A DNA stretch of 64,000 nt from an uncultured Lachnospiraceae bacterium (GTDB lineage: Bacteria; Bacillota; Clostridia; Lachnospirales; Lachnospiraceae), in NCBI GenBank assembly GCA_910579505.1, contig CAJTTZ010000002.1, positions 248,001 to 312,000 on the forward strand. Reading direction: 5' to 3'. Numbering within the stretch: position 1 is the first letter of the stretch; each line of letters begins with the position of its first letter. Positions 17,622-25,675 of the stretch are shown in pieces. A model generated the notes under the pieces. The model did not search any database, was not told where the DNA came from, and worked only from the letters and a program-made list of their open reading frames with translations. Both the position numbers and the translations under genes were made by a program.

Positions 17622-18932
17622 TTACCGTCCTATACTGTAATACTCAATTCCCGCTTCCTTCATCTGCTTTACGTCAAAGACATTTCGCCCGTCGTACACA
17701 AGCGGAATGCGCATCCGCTCCTTAAAGGTTTCCGGCTTCAGGCAGCAGATCTGCTCCCACTCCGTAAACACAAAACAGATGTTGGCGTCGTCAAGCGTCT
17801 CCTCCGGCGTATCCACATAGGCAATAGAGCCTCTGCCCGCCGTCCCTTCGGGATAAACCTTTCGGAAGTTATCCGCCGCCACGGGATCATAGGCCGTGAT
17901 CTGCGCGCCGTGCTCCAAAAGCAGCTTCACATTGTCGAGCGAGGGCGCTTCCCGCAGGTCGTCCGTCCCCGGTTTGAATGCAAGCCCCAGCACCGCAACC
18001 TTCAGTCCTTCAAAAGTAATCATCCGCTTGCACGCCTTCTGGTAAAGCCTTGTTTTCTGCGCGGCGTTCACATCCACCGCCGCCTCCACGGTCTTAAGCT
18101 GGTAGCCGTACTGACCCGCCAGATATTTGAGCGCCTTGGTGTCCTTGGGGAAACAGCTTCCGCCGTATCCGATACCCGCTTTCAGGAAATTCGCGCCGAT
18201 ACGCGCGTCGTAGCTCATGCCCTCCGCCACCGCGTCGATATCCGCCCCTACCAGTTCGCAGAGGTTTGCAATGTCGTTCATATAAGAAATTTTCAGGGCA
18301 AGAAAATCATTGCAGGCATATTTAATCATCTCCGCGGACCGCCTGTTCACAGATACGATGGGAAGGCCGAAAGGCTCGTATATTTTCTTTAAGACCGCCT
18401 CCGCTTCCCTGCTCTCCGTGCCGATGATAATCCGCGCCGCGTGCAGGGTATCGTGCACCGCTGATCCCTGCGCCAAAAACTCCGGGTTGGAAGCCACTTC
18501 CACCTTCACATCCCGCGTCAGGAAATCATGGATAAACTGCTCCACTTTATCGTTTGTTCCCACAGGCACCGTGGATTTTACCACTACCAGGCAGTCCCGC
18601 TCCACAGACTCCGCGATCTGTCTGGAAACCGTTGCGATATAATTTAAGTTGGCGGAGCCGTCCGGCTGCTCGGGTGTGCCCACCCCGATAAAAATGGCGT
18701 CCTTGTCCCGGTATGCTGCGGCATAATCCGTGGTATAATGGAGCCGTCCCGCCTCGTTGTTCTTCCGCATCAGCTCCTCGAGACCTTCCTCAAAGATAGG
18801 GCTGTTTCCCGCCTCCATCATTTTTACTTTCTTTTCGTCCACATCCACGCATGTTACGTCGTGCCCTTTTTCCGCAAAGCACACACCCGCCACCAGACCT
18901 ACATATCCGGTTCCTGCCACCGCAATCTTCAT
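17622..18932 (-). CDS. ugd: UDP-glucose 6-dehydrogenase
   Basis: 436 residues, full family length. The N-terminal NAD-binding motif AGTGYVGLVAG lies at about 6-16; the catalytic segment GIGYGGSCFPKDTKAL near 258-273 includes the nucleophilic Cys. The central dimer domain and C-terminal UDP-binding domain (LAFKPGTDDLREAPS near 320) follow. It oxidises UDP-glucose to UDP-glucuronate with two NAD. It lies between a GT8 gene and a uronate epimerase gene, so the product feeds a uronic-acid-containing surface polymer. Confidence 0.97.
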   Translation of the reverse strand: MKIAVAGTGYVGLVAGVCFAEKGHDVTCVDVDEKKVKMMEAGNSPIFEEGLEELMRKNNEAGRLHYTTDYAAAYRDKDAIFIGVGTPEQPDGSANLNYIATVSRQIAESVERDCLVVVKSTVPVGTNDKVEQFIHDFLTRDVKVEVASNPEFLAQGSAVHDTLHAARIIIGTESREAEAVLKKIYEPFGLPIVSVNRRSAEMIKYACNDFLALKISYMNDIANLCELVGADIDAVAEGMSYDARIGANFLKAGIGYGGSCFPKDTKALKYLAGQYGYQLKTVEAAVDVNAAQKTRLYQKACKRMITFEGLKVAVLGLAFKPGTDDLREAPSLDNVKLLLEHGAQITAYDPVAADNFRKVYPEGTAGRGSIAYVDTPEETLDDANICFVFTEWEQICCLKPETFKERMRIPLVYDGRNVFDVKQMKEAGIEYYSIGR

Positions 18933-18984
18933 AATCCGTTACCGTGTCCCTTTCCTGTTTTCCCTTCTTTTATGTCCCAAGCCG

Positions 18985-19923
18985 TTATAACTTTTCCCTG
19001 CTAAACAGTTTTTTCACTTTCCGCACCGCCCGCTGTCCCAGAGTCGGCCCATGATACCGGCGCGCCTTTTTTTCGTCAAACAAATCCTTCAGGTCCGGCT
19101 GCCCATTCACATAATCCCACCAGAGACTCCCCAGATTCGTGTCATAGCGTTTCCACGGCTTGTCCCCCGCGTAATGGATAACCGCCGGCGACTCCAGCGC
19201 CTCCTGCATCTCTTTTTGCGTGTAAATGCCCTCCGCGACAAACTGCCCGAAATCCTTCTCTTCCAGATAGGCCAGCCTGTTATATTTCGGCGGAAGATAA
19301 GCGACAGCACCCTGACAGGTGATATTCAGAATGTCCTGGTCCTGATAGTAAAACCGTTCTCCCGTCATTTTGTGCCAGCGCGCGTCAAGCCCTCTTTTCC
19401 TCACCTCTGCAAGATGAATCAGCGTAACGCCTGCGTTGATATAGCCGCCCTTCATACCCGACAGCTGGTGCCAGTATGGCCTGCCGCAGTTCCACTCCCA
19501 TTTGTCGGAAAGGTTCACCGCGCCTTTCACGGCGGCGAGCGCCATTTTCTCCATGGGCGTTTCCCAGAGCGGCGCAAGGCTTTCCCTCACCAGCACGTCC
19601 GCGTCCATATAGAGAATTTTGTCTGTCTCCGGCATAAGCCCCGGCAGGGCAAGCCGCAGATATGTGCCGGCGGAAATATCCCTCACCTGATATGCATTCC
19701 CATATGGATTTTCCATGCAGTGCATCACGAGAGAGGAGGCCGGGTCCCTTCTCTTTATGAGCTGTTCCAGCGGCGCCCCCGCAATCTCGGCCTCTTTCGT
19801 ACAGACGCAGTGAATTTCAAAGTGATCACCCGGACCGCGGCTGTCAAGAAGAGATGCTGCAGCCGCCTGCACCTGCGCCACTAAATTTTCATCAAAACAA
19901 AAAACTACCCTCAGTGTTTCCAT
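18985..19923 (-). CDS. GT8-family glycosyltransferase
   Basis: 312 residues. The GT8 hallmark DxD motif appears as ILYMDADVLV near residue 105, with YINAGVTLIHL near 160 and HYAGDKPWKRY near 255, all typical of LgtC/GspA-like retaining galactosyl- or glucosyltransferases. The C-terminus is basic (KARRYHG to the end) and may lie on the membrane. It is the first gene of a five-gene unit running through ugd, the epimerase, GT2 and the ChbG-type deacetylase, behind a good promoter at 19968-19996. The sugar moved cannot be told from the sequence. Confidence 0.93.
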   Translation of the reverse strand: METLRVVFCFDENLVAQVQAAAASLLDSRGPGDHFEIHCVCTKEAEIAGAPLEQLIKRRDPASSLVMHCMENPYGNAYQVRDISAGTYLRLALPGLMPETDKILYMDADVLVRESLAPLWETPMEKMALAAVKGAVNLSDKWEWNCGRPYWHQLSGMKGGYINAGVTLIHLAEVRKRGLDARWHKMTGERFYYQDQDILNITCQGAVAYLPPKYNRLAYLEEKDFGQFVAEGIYTQKEMQEALESPAVIHYAGDKPWKRYDTNLGSLWWDYVNGQPDLKDLFDEKKARRYHGPTLGQRAVRKVKKLFSREKL

Positions 19924-19967
19924 ACCCCTTAAATTATTCTTTCATCTGCGCCCCTTATTACGTCATA

Positions 19968-19996
19968 AGTATATCACACCCCAAATGCAAAGTCTA
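19968..19996 (-). promoter_or_regulatory. Promoter of the GT8-ugd-epimerase operon
   Basis: On the minus strand TAGACT (19991-19996) and TATACT (19968-19973) are 17 bases apart, and TG two bases before the -10 makes it extended. It lies in the 93-base gap upstream of the GT8 start at 19923. Confidence 0.5.
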
Positions 19997-20016
19997 TCCG
20001 ATTAAAGGAGCTGCCC

Positions 20017-20901
20017 TCACACCAGTGAACGGCTCCACGCAAACCAGATAAAAAAGGAAGCCGCCCTGCACAGGTACCACAGCGCTTTCTGCCGGGTCTT
20101 TTGCCTCAATTCTTTCGCGGACAGCCCCGCAAATCTGCCGTAAACCTGATACAGCAGCATCATTTTCACCTTCACCTTTATTTTGACTGCCGGATCTTCC
20201 AGATATACCCGGGAACGCAGTACCATCCCCCTTGGAGAATGCACCTTCATCCGTCTTCCCGTGTTGGTCAGCCCGTCTTCCAGATAGTCGCAGTAATAAA
20301 TATTTTTATTAATGTGCACCATCTGATACGGACCAGACATCTGCATCCAAACCGTATCCTCCGGCATAAATTTTTCGCCTGGGAACACGGGAAACGGATA
20401 CTTTTTCAAAATTTCCGTGTAAAAAACTTCCGCCTTATCGCCCCCAATGCCGCCGTTGATGCGCACCTGCGCATAGGACCCGACCAGTTCATCCGAAGGG
20501 AAATAGGCGGTATTTACCCGTCCGTCGCTGTGGCAGCGCAGGAAGCTGTAGCCGCACAGTCCGGGTGTTTTCCTGTATTTTTCATGGTAAGCGAGAATCG
20601 TTTCCACCGCATTTTCCGGCAGATAATCATCACTGTCCACGATGAAAGTAAGCTCCGACTGAATTTCCGAAATTCCCCTGTTTAGCGCCGTGTGCTTCCC
20701 TCCGTTTTTTTGTCTGATATAGCGTATCTCCACATCTTTTTGCCCGTAAGAGGCAAAAAGCGCTTCTGTGCCGTCCTCGCTGCCGTCGTCCACAACCAGC
20801 CAGAGGAAGTCCCTGTTTGTCTGGGCTTTCAGGCTCTCATAGAGTTTGGGCAGATACGCCGCCCTGTTGTATGTGGGTGTCAAAATTGTTACACTGCTCA
20901 T
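20017..20901 (-). CDS. GT2-family glycosyltransferase
   Basis: 294 residues, GT-A fold. It starts SVTILTPTYNRAAYLPKLYESL, with VVDDGSEDGT near 35-45 and the metal-binding VDSDDYLPE near 90. A Trp/Lys-rich C-terminal tail could touch the membrane. There is no multi-helix membrane part, so it is a cytoplasmic transferase adding a sugar to a lipid-linked intermediate; the donor is unknown. It overlaps the upstream GT4 gene by 4 bases (ATGA type), so the two are one unit. Confidence 0.93.
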   Translation of the reverse strand: MSSVTILTPTYNRAAYLPKLYESLKAQTNRDFLWLVVDDGSEDGTEALFASYGQKDVEIRYIRQKNGGKHTALNRGISEIQSELTFIVDSDDYLPENAVETILAYHEKYRKTPGLCGYSFLRCHSDGRVNTAYFPSDELVGSYAQVRINGGIGGDKAEVFYTEILKKYPFPVFPGEKFMPEDTVWMQMSGPYQMVHINKNIYYCDYLEDGLTNTGRRMKVHSPRGMVLRSRVYLEDPAVKIKVKVKMMLLYQVYGRFAGLSAKELRQKTRQKALWYLCRAASFFIWFAWSRSLV

Positions 20902-21953
20902 AAAATGCCCGCCGCCTCCAAAAAACGCTCCGCAATACTGCCCGGAGAATACTTTTCCCTCACCTTTGCCCCATTGACGGAAAGCCGCCCGGCAAGTTCA
21001 TCATCCCCGGCAACCCGGAGCATGGCCTCTGTAAGCGCCTTTCGGTCCCCTACGCGCACTAACAGGCCGCTCTCATTGTTCTTCATATAGACTCTTGCCC
21101 CGCCAATCGGACAGTCTGTGGATATCGTGGGAATCCCCATGGCAAGAGCCTCCAGCATGGAGTTGGAAATCCCTTCGAAATCAGAAGAGAGCACAAACAT
21201 GCGGCTGTCCGCAATCTCCTCTTTCACACGGGCGGAAAAACCGTGCCACACTACGCTGTCCCCAAGCCCCAGCTCCTGCGCGTACGCTTTCAGCTTCGCC
21301 TCCAGTTCTCCCTCCCCATATATATGGAGCGCATAATCTGTCCGCTCCTTGCAGAAATCTGAAAACGCCTCCAAAAGCAGCGCCTGGTTTTTCTGGCTGT
21401 GCAGCCGTCCCACCGTCACAATCTTTTTCGTCCGTTCTCCCTCATAGCGCTGCGGAATCGCCGTGTCAATGGGATTTGGTATAATCACCGCCTTTTTGGC
21501 AATGTCCGCCGGGAAGTATCCGATGCCGTCCGCCGTCTGAAAGGTAATCACGTCCGCCCTCCGATAAGCCCAGTTACGGATTTTTTTCTCCTTGCAGCTC
21601 TCCGGGCTGTTCCTCTCGGCAACCAGAAAAGGGCGCTTCATGCCGAGCGTCGCAATGGCTGAAAACACGGCGCCGTTTACGCAGAAAGCAAAAATATGAC
21701 AGTTCGGATTGTTCTTAAAATATCTGCGCATGTCCCTGATCCGTCTGATCTGAATCAGCGGATTGCCGCCTGACTGTTCGGAAACGGCAAAGTCCTCCAC
21801 CCGGCTGTCCAGCTCATAAGCATGCCGGTACCCGGCAAACTGCATAATCGCAACCTGAAATCCTCGTTTGACATACTCTGTACTCAAAAGGGATATCACC
21901 CTCTCCGTTCCCCCTCCTGTCATATTGGGAATAATAAATACAATTTTTTCCAT
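20898..21953 (-). CDS. GT4-family glycosyltransferase
   Basis: About 351 residues, GT-B fold. The N-terminal glycine loop is NMTGGGTERVI; the C-terminal donor site has VGRLHSQKNQ near 195 and EGISNSMLEALAMGIPTIST near 268, with the E-x7-E pattern of retaining GT4 enzymes such as CapM or GalNAc transferases. It likely builds the repeat unit together with the GT2 gene that overlaps its 3' end. I take the ATG at 21953; a GTG one codon upstream is possible. Confidence 0.94.
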   Translation of the reverse strand: MEKIVFIIPNMTGGGTERVISLLSTEYVKRGFQVAIMQFAGYRHAYELDSRVEDFAVSEQSGGNPLIQIRRIRDMRRYFKNNPNCHIFAFCVNGAVFSAIATLGMKRPFLVAERNSPESCKEKKIRNWAYRRADVITFQTADGIGYFPADIAKKAVIIPNPIDTAIPQRYEGERTKKIVTVGRLHSQKNQALLLEAFSDFCKERTDYALHIYGEGELEAKLKAYAQELGLGDSVVWHGFSARVKEEIADSRMFVLSSDFEGISNSMLEALAMGIPTISTDCPIGGARVYMKNNESGLLVRVGDRKALTEAMLRVAGDDELAGRLSVNGAKVREKYSPGSIAERFLEAAGIL

Positions 21954-21992
21954 CACACATTTCCTCTTCTATAGCCTCTGCCATTTCCGTTA

Positions 21993-22001
21993 TGCTATAA
22001 T
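21993..22001 (+). promoter_or_regulatory. Extended -10 promoter for the GT2 gene at 22046
   Basis: TGCTATAAT gives a consensus -10 with the TGN extension; no -35 is recognisable. It lies in the 92-base divergent gap, about 45 bases before the start codon, whose ribosome site is AGGAG. Confidence 0.45.
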
Positions 22002-22045
22002 ATAAAAGATACTTACATAAATCAGTCTCTAAAAGGAGTTGCATC

Positions 22046-23053
22046 ATGCCTTTTTTAAGCATCATAGTCCCCGTATATAACGTAGAATCCTATCTGGGCG
22101 CATGTCTGGACAGCATTCTCGCCCAGACGTTCACGGATTTCGAGGTTCTTCTCATAGACGACGGCTCCACAGACGGCTCGTCCGCTATCTGCGACGAGTA
22201 TGCCGGCAGGGATCCACGCATCCGCTGTTTCCATAAAGAAAACGGCGGCCATATGTCAGCCAGACAGGAAGGTTTCAAAAAAGCGGCCGGCGCCTATATC
22301 GCTTTTGTGGACAGCGACGACTGGATTGATTCCGCCATGTACGAGCGCATGTGCGGCCGCGCCATGGAATCGGGCGCCGATATCGTATGCTGCAATTACA
22401 CTGCCGTTACCCCCGAAAAGAAAATTGAGCGGCAGGACATCTGCAGACCCGGATTTTACGGCCGCAGTGAACTTGAAAAACAGGTCCATCCTGCGATGCT
22501 CTTTTCCGGCGTCTTTTTCCATTATGGGGTTTCCCCCAGTCTCTGCAACAAGCTGTTTCGCCGGACGCTTCTGGAAAAGCATCTTTTCCATGTCCCCCAC
22601 TCCATTAAGCTGGGAGAAGACGGGCTGGTAGTTTACCCCTGCCTTCTGGAGGCCTCCTCCGTCTATTTTCTCTCAGAATCCCTCTATTATTATCGAAGCA
22701 ACGGCAGTTCCCTCACCCACACCATGGACCGCGGGCGGCTCGCGGAAAACCGTCTGCTTTTCGATACTTACGACAGAGTCATCGACCTGTGCGCACATTC
22801 CTGTATGGAAAAACAGCTTCTGTATTATTATGCCTACCAGTGTCTTTTGACCTTTCCGCCCGTGTTTCGAAGTGACCAGGACGCTGGAACCGATTTCAAA
22901 AAGGCTTTCTTGGAGGAGTGCAGTTATCCCCCCGTCAGGCGGGCTTTTCGCGCCGTCAGAATAAGTGATATCTCAGGACTGCACAACAAAGCTTATGTCT
23001 TCTGTATCCGCCACGGACTGTACGGGCTGTTCCGCCTTTTTTTGACGCACTAA
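22046..23053 (+). CDS. GT2-family glycosyltransferase
   Basis: 335 residues. The canonical N-terminal GT2 sequence FLSIIVPVYNVESYLGACLD is followed by LLIDDGSTDGSS and VDSDDWID. This is the EpsJ/WfgS-like architecture, soluble with a basic C-terminus. AGGAG lies seven bases before ATG 22046. It is monocistronic on the plus strand and converges on the membrane protein ending at 23122. It probably adds one sugar to the same glycan as the divergent GT4/GT2 pair; donor unknown. Confidence 0.94.
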   Translation: MPFLSIIVPVYNVESYLGACLDSILAQTFTDFEVLLIDDGSTDGSSAICDEYAGRDPRIRCFHKENGGHMSARQEGFKKAAGAYIAFVDSDDWIDSAMYERMCGRAMESGADIVCCNYTAVTPEKKIERQDICRPGFYGRSELEKQVHPAMLFSGVFFHYGVSPSLCNKLFRRTLLEKHLFHVPHSIKLGEDGLVVYPCLLEASSVYFLSESLYYYRSNGSSLTHTMDRGRLAENRLLFDTYDRVIDLCAHSCMEKQLLYYYAYQCLLTFPPVFRSDQDAGTDFKKAFLEECSYPPVRRAFRAVRISDISGLHNKAYVFCIRHGLYGLFRLFLTH

Positions 23054-23121
23054 AAAGACATCCTGCCCAGCCAGACAGCGTTTTGCCCTCCTCCGTGCCA
23101 CTATATTTTCGAAAAATCCAC

Positions 23122-25035
23122 TCAATACGGAGTTTCCCAGTCCCCCGTGTGGTAAAACTGCGCGCCCGCGTCAATGCCCTGCAAGTCGTCGTTTAGCGCG
23201 AGCGTTCGGTGAAAGAGGTTTGTCCGCGTAAATGCAAGGACAAGCAGGCAGAAGACAAGCGCCGCTGCCAGAGCGAAAACCCGGCCCGGTTTCTTTCGCC
23301 ATCCTGTCAGGAAAGACCATTTCCCCGACTCCCCTGCGCCATTCTTTTCACTCCCGCACAGTCTGCCCAATATCCCTTCCAGAAACAACGCCCACTCCGC
23401 CATACCGCATACCGCATAGGGAATCAGCAGCACGAAATATGGTATGGTATAGGAGGAGCTGGACTCCCAGAACAGGTGGAACAGATATCCTCCCAGAAAA
23501 ACCACCGCCCCCATCAGCTCATAAAGACTTCCCTTTCTCCACCGCAAAAAGAGATAGAGCAGCATCCCGAGAAGAATCAGCGTCTGCATATAATTGAGCA
23601 GAATCGAAAGCCCCACGCTGCCCCTGCCGTAAATTACACTTTTCAGCCATTGCGGCATCTGCACCTTTGACTTTCTCCCCCGGGTACGGTCCAGACAGAT
23701 AAAGGTGGGATCATTCCATTGAAACGCCGTCTTTCGCGCCAGAAAGGGAATCCCTTCATCCACAGGATATTCCAGCATCTTTGTCATAATTTTCGCGAGA
23801 TCCTCCATAGATGCCTGCGTAACCAGCTCCCTGTCATAATGGTTCTCTGTAAATACATTGCTGATATAACCGTTGTAGCCTCCCGGCCCAATCGGCGCCT
23901 CCTGCATCCCCATTACCACCCATGAGAGCATAACTTCTCCCTCCGGCAGTTCGCGTCCCGCAATCTTTTCAACTGCAGCGTTGGAAATCCCCGTGCAGCA
24001 CACAACGCTCAGCCCCATACATACGATGAAGAGAAGGGAAACTGCACCTTCTTTCCACTTCTTTTTCCCGGAAAACCAAAAGAGAGTAATCGCGTCGTAA
24101 AGCAGAAAACAGGCGATGGCGATCAGATAAATCAGGCAGTTCATCTTTATGACAGTAGCAAATCCCATGCTAAGAGACGCCGCCGCCATATAGCGCAGCC
24201 GCCTGAGAGCCAGATACCGCTGCGCAAAATAGACCGCCCCCAGCGACAGCGCCATACCCGGCAGAATGCCATACAGATATGTCACATAAAAGGCAAGCGG
24301 CACCCAGACGATAAGCCCCAGATACACCGCCGCCTGCAATCCCTTTCTCTTCTTTTCAAATCCTTCCGTGCCCTCGCCGGCAGCCACGCCAAAAAGCCCG
24401 GAAAGCTTTGCAAGCAAACCGTAAATAACCGCCAGAAAGACCACGTTCACCAGCTGGATTCCCACAAAATTTCCCTCGCCGAAGAGAAAACTCAACAGAT
24501 AAAAGAACAGCACGATTCCCGACTGAAACGGATAACAGAACAGATAGGCCTCCTCCTCAAAGGAAGAGAAATCCCCCTGTCTCCACTGCATGGCAATCCC
24601 ATACACCTTCGCCGGGTCGGAACCCGGATATAACTGCGTCATGCCCACATAGGAGACGGCAAGTATCACTGTCAGAAGCGTCAGCCCCCAAAATATCATA
24701 TTCCCTTTCCGACTATACACGCCTGCACAATCGTCTTTTCCGTCACGTACGTCCGCATGACCACCTTTTCGCACGCCGAATGCGCGCCACAATTTCCGCC
24801 CTGCAAGAACCGCCGCCGTAAAAAGGATAAATACCAGAAGATGGCGCAGCGGGCTGTCCGCTATATTCAAGGTTCTCTCCTGTTCGCCTCCGTCTTCCAG
24901 AATCAGCCTGCCCACAAAACTGGTGCTGAATATACTGTGCAGAAACAGGAGAAACACCGCTCCCGCAAGCAGCAGCCGGACCGCAGCGTTAACGACCCGA
25001 TAAAATAAATGATCTTGCTCCGTATAATTTACCAT
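23122..25035 (-). CDS. Large polytopic membrane protein, GT-C-like
   Basis: About 637 residues with some twelve hydrophobic segments. After the third segment a loop reads YPGSDPAKVYGIAMQW, and the soluble C-terminal half of the middle region (about 375-450) contains a WNDPTF motif. This resembles Lachnospiraceae glycosyltransferase-family-39-like proteins but I cannot assign a substrate. Start choice: the nearest promoter (25071-25079) would place transcription start almost at ATG 25062, leaving it no leader; ATG 25035 has GGAGG 14 bases upstream, so I prefer it. The longer form to 25062 adds nine residues. Confidence 0.8.
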   Translation of the reverse strand: MVNYTEQDHLFYRVVNAAVRLLLAGAVFLLFLHSIFSTSFVGRLILEDGGEQERTLNIADSPLRHLLVFILFTAAVLAGRKLWRAFGVRKGGHADVRDGKDDCAGVYSRKGNMIFWGLTLLTVILAVSYVGMTQLYPGSDPAKVYGIAMQWRQGDFSSFEEEAYLFCYPFQSGIVLFFYLLSFLFGEGNFVGIQLVNVVFLAVIYGLLAKLSGLFGVAAGEGTEGFEKKRKGLQAAVYLGLIVWVPLAFYVTYLYGILPGMALSLGAVYFAQRYLALRRLRYMAAASLSMGFATVIKMNCLIYLIAIACFLLYDAITLFWFSGKKKWKEGAVSLLFIVCMGLSVVCCTGISNAAVEKIAGRELPEGEVMLSWVVMGMQEAPIGPGGYNGYISNVFTENHYDRELVTQASMEDLAKIMTKMLEYPVDEGIPFLARKTAFQWNDPTFICLDRTRGRKSKVQMPQWLKSVIYGRGSVGLSILLNYMQTLILLGMLLYLFLRWRKGSLYELMGAVVFLGGYLFHLFWESSSSYTIPYFVLLIPYAVCGMAEWALFLEGILGRLCGSEKNGAGESGKWSFLTGWRKKPGRVFALAAALVFCLLVLAFTRTNLFHRTLALNDDLQGIDAGAQFYHTGDWETPY

Positions 25036-25070
25036 TTTCGCGCTCTTATCCTCCGCTTCCATCTTTTTCT

Positions 25071-25079
25071 ATTATAGCA
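25071..25079 (-). promoter_or_regulatory. Extended -10 promoter for the membrane protein ending at 23122
   Basis: On the minus strand TGCTATAAT is a perfect extended -10. The predicted transcription start lies within a few bases of ATG 25062, which helps decide between the two start codons. Confidence 0.45.
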
Positions 25080-25174
25080 AAACTTATCGCTATTTACACG
25101 TTAAACTTTACCCTCTTTTACTTCCTGCCATTGTTTTTTCTTCCATTTCTTTTCTTTTTGTAGTTTAACAAATT

Positions 25175-25189
25175 ACAACTTCTCGTTGT
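25175..25189. promoter_or_regulatory. Candidate operator dyad upstream of the XRE gene
   Basis: ACAAC-TTCTC-GTTGT is an inverted repeat with partial outer extension (TAACA and TGTTA). It lies about 60 bases upstream of the XRE start in the 215-base divergent gap. Small XRE regulators often bind such sites for self-control; this link is inference. Confidence 0.25.
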
Positions 25190-25250
25190 GTGTTAGCATT
25201 TATAACAACATTTTTGGCAATACTGACATGGAAAGGAACTTGACAGGGAA

Positions 25251-25598
25251 ATGAAAGAACTGCATGTCATCATCCGGGGGTTGCGGGAAGACCGGGATCT
25301 CAAGCAGAAAACAATCGCGGAATATCTGGGCGTGTCGCAGCAGACATACTCCAACTACGAGAACGGCCGCCGCGATATTCCGCTCTGGGCCATTCTGAAG
25401 CTTTCCAGCTATTACAAGGTCAGCACAGACTATCTCTTAGGCGCAGACAACGGGTATCTTGGCAGCCCTAATCTGAGCCGGAAATATCTGGACGACGTCA
25501 CCATGCACGACGTTCTCTTCCGCATCCAGAAACTGAATGCCGGGAAGCGCCGAGAACTGCTGCATTTTATTAAGTTCCTGGACGAAGATAATTTATGA
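25251..25598 (+). CDS. XRE-family helix-turn-helix transcription regulator
   Basis: 115 residues. The HTH_3/Cro-C1 domain spans about 6-61 with the recognition helix region LGVSQQTYSNYENGRR and the usual YYKVSTDYLLG ending. The C-terminal 50 residues (ISKLN-like, NAGKRRELLHFIKFL) form a short helical dimerisation part. Single-domain XRE proteins repress or activate nearby genes. It faces away from the membrane-protein gene and converges on the LRR surface-protein gene; a bidirectional terminator separates them. Confidence 0.93.
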   Translation: MKELHVIIRGLREDRDLKQKTIAEYLGVSQQTYSNYENGRRDIPLWAILKLSSYYKVSTDYLLGADNGYLGSPNLSRKYLDDVTMHDVLFRIQKLNAGKRRELLHFIKFLDEDNL

Positions 25599-25611
25599 CA
25601 GTTTCCAAAAT

Positions 25612-25642
25612 AAAGACAGCGCCCAAATGCAGCGCTGTCTTT
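25612..25642. terminator. Bidirectional rho-independent terminator
   Basis: AAAGACAGCGC and its exact complement GCGCTGTCTTT form an 11-bp stem with a 9-base loop. On the minus strand TTTATTTT follows, which suits the surface-protein gene ending at 25676; on the plus strand a pyrimidine-rich run follows the XRE stop at 25598. Confidence 0.8.
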
Positions 25643-25675
25643 CTCTGTCTCTTCTTCTGTTTTAAACGGTTTGAA

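Noticed and set aside
19051..19884. 277-codon plus-strand frame opposite the GT8 gene
   Set aside because: His/Arg-rich shadow; the GT8 DxD and donor motifs are on the other strand.
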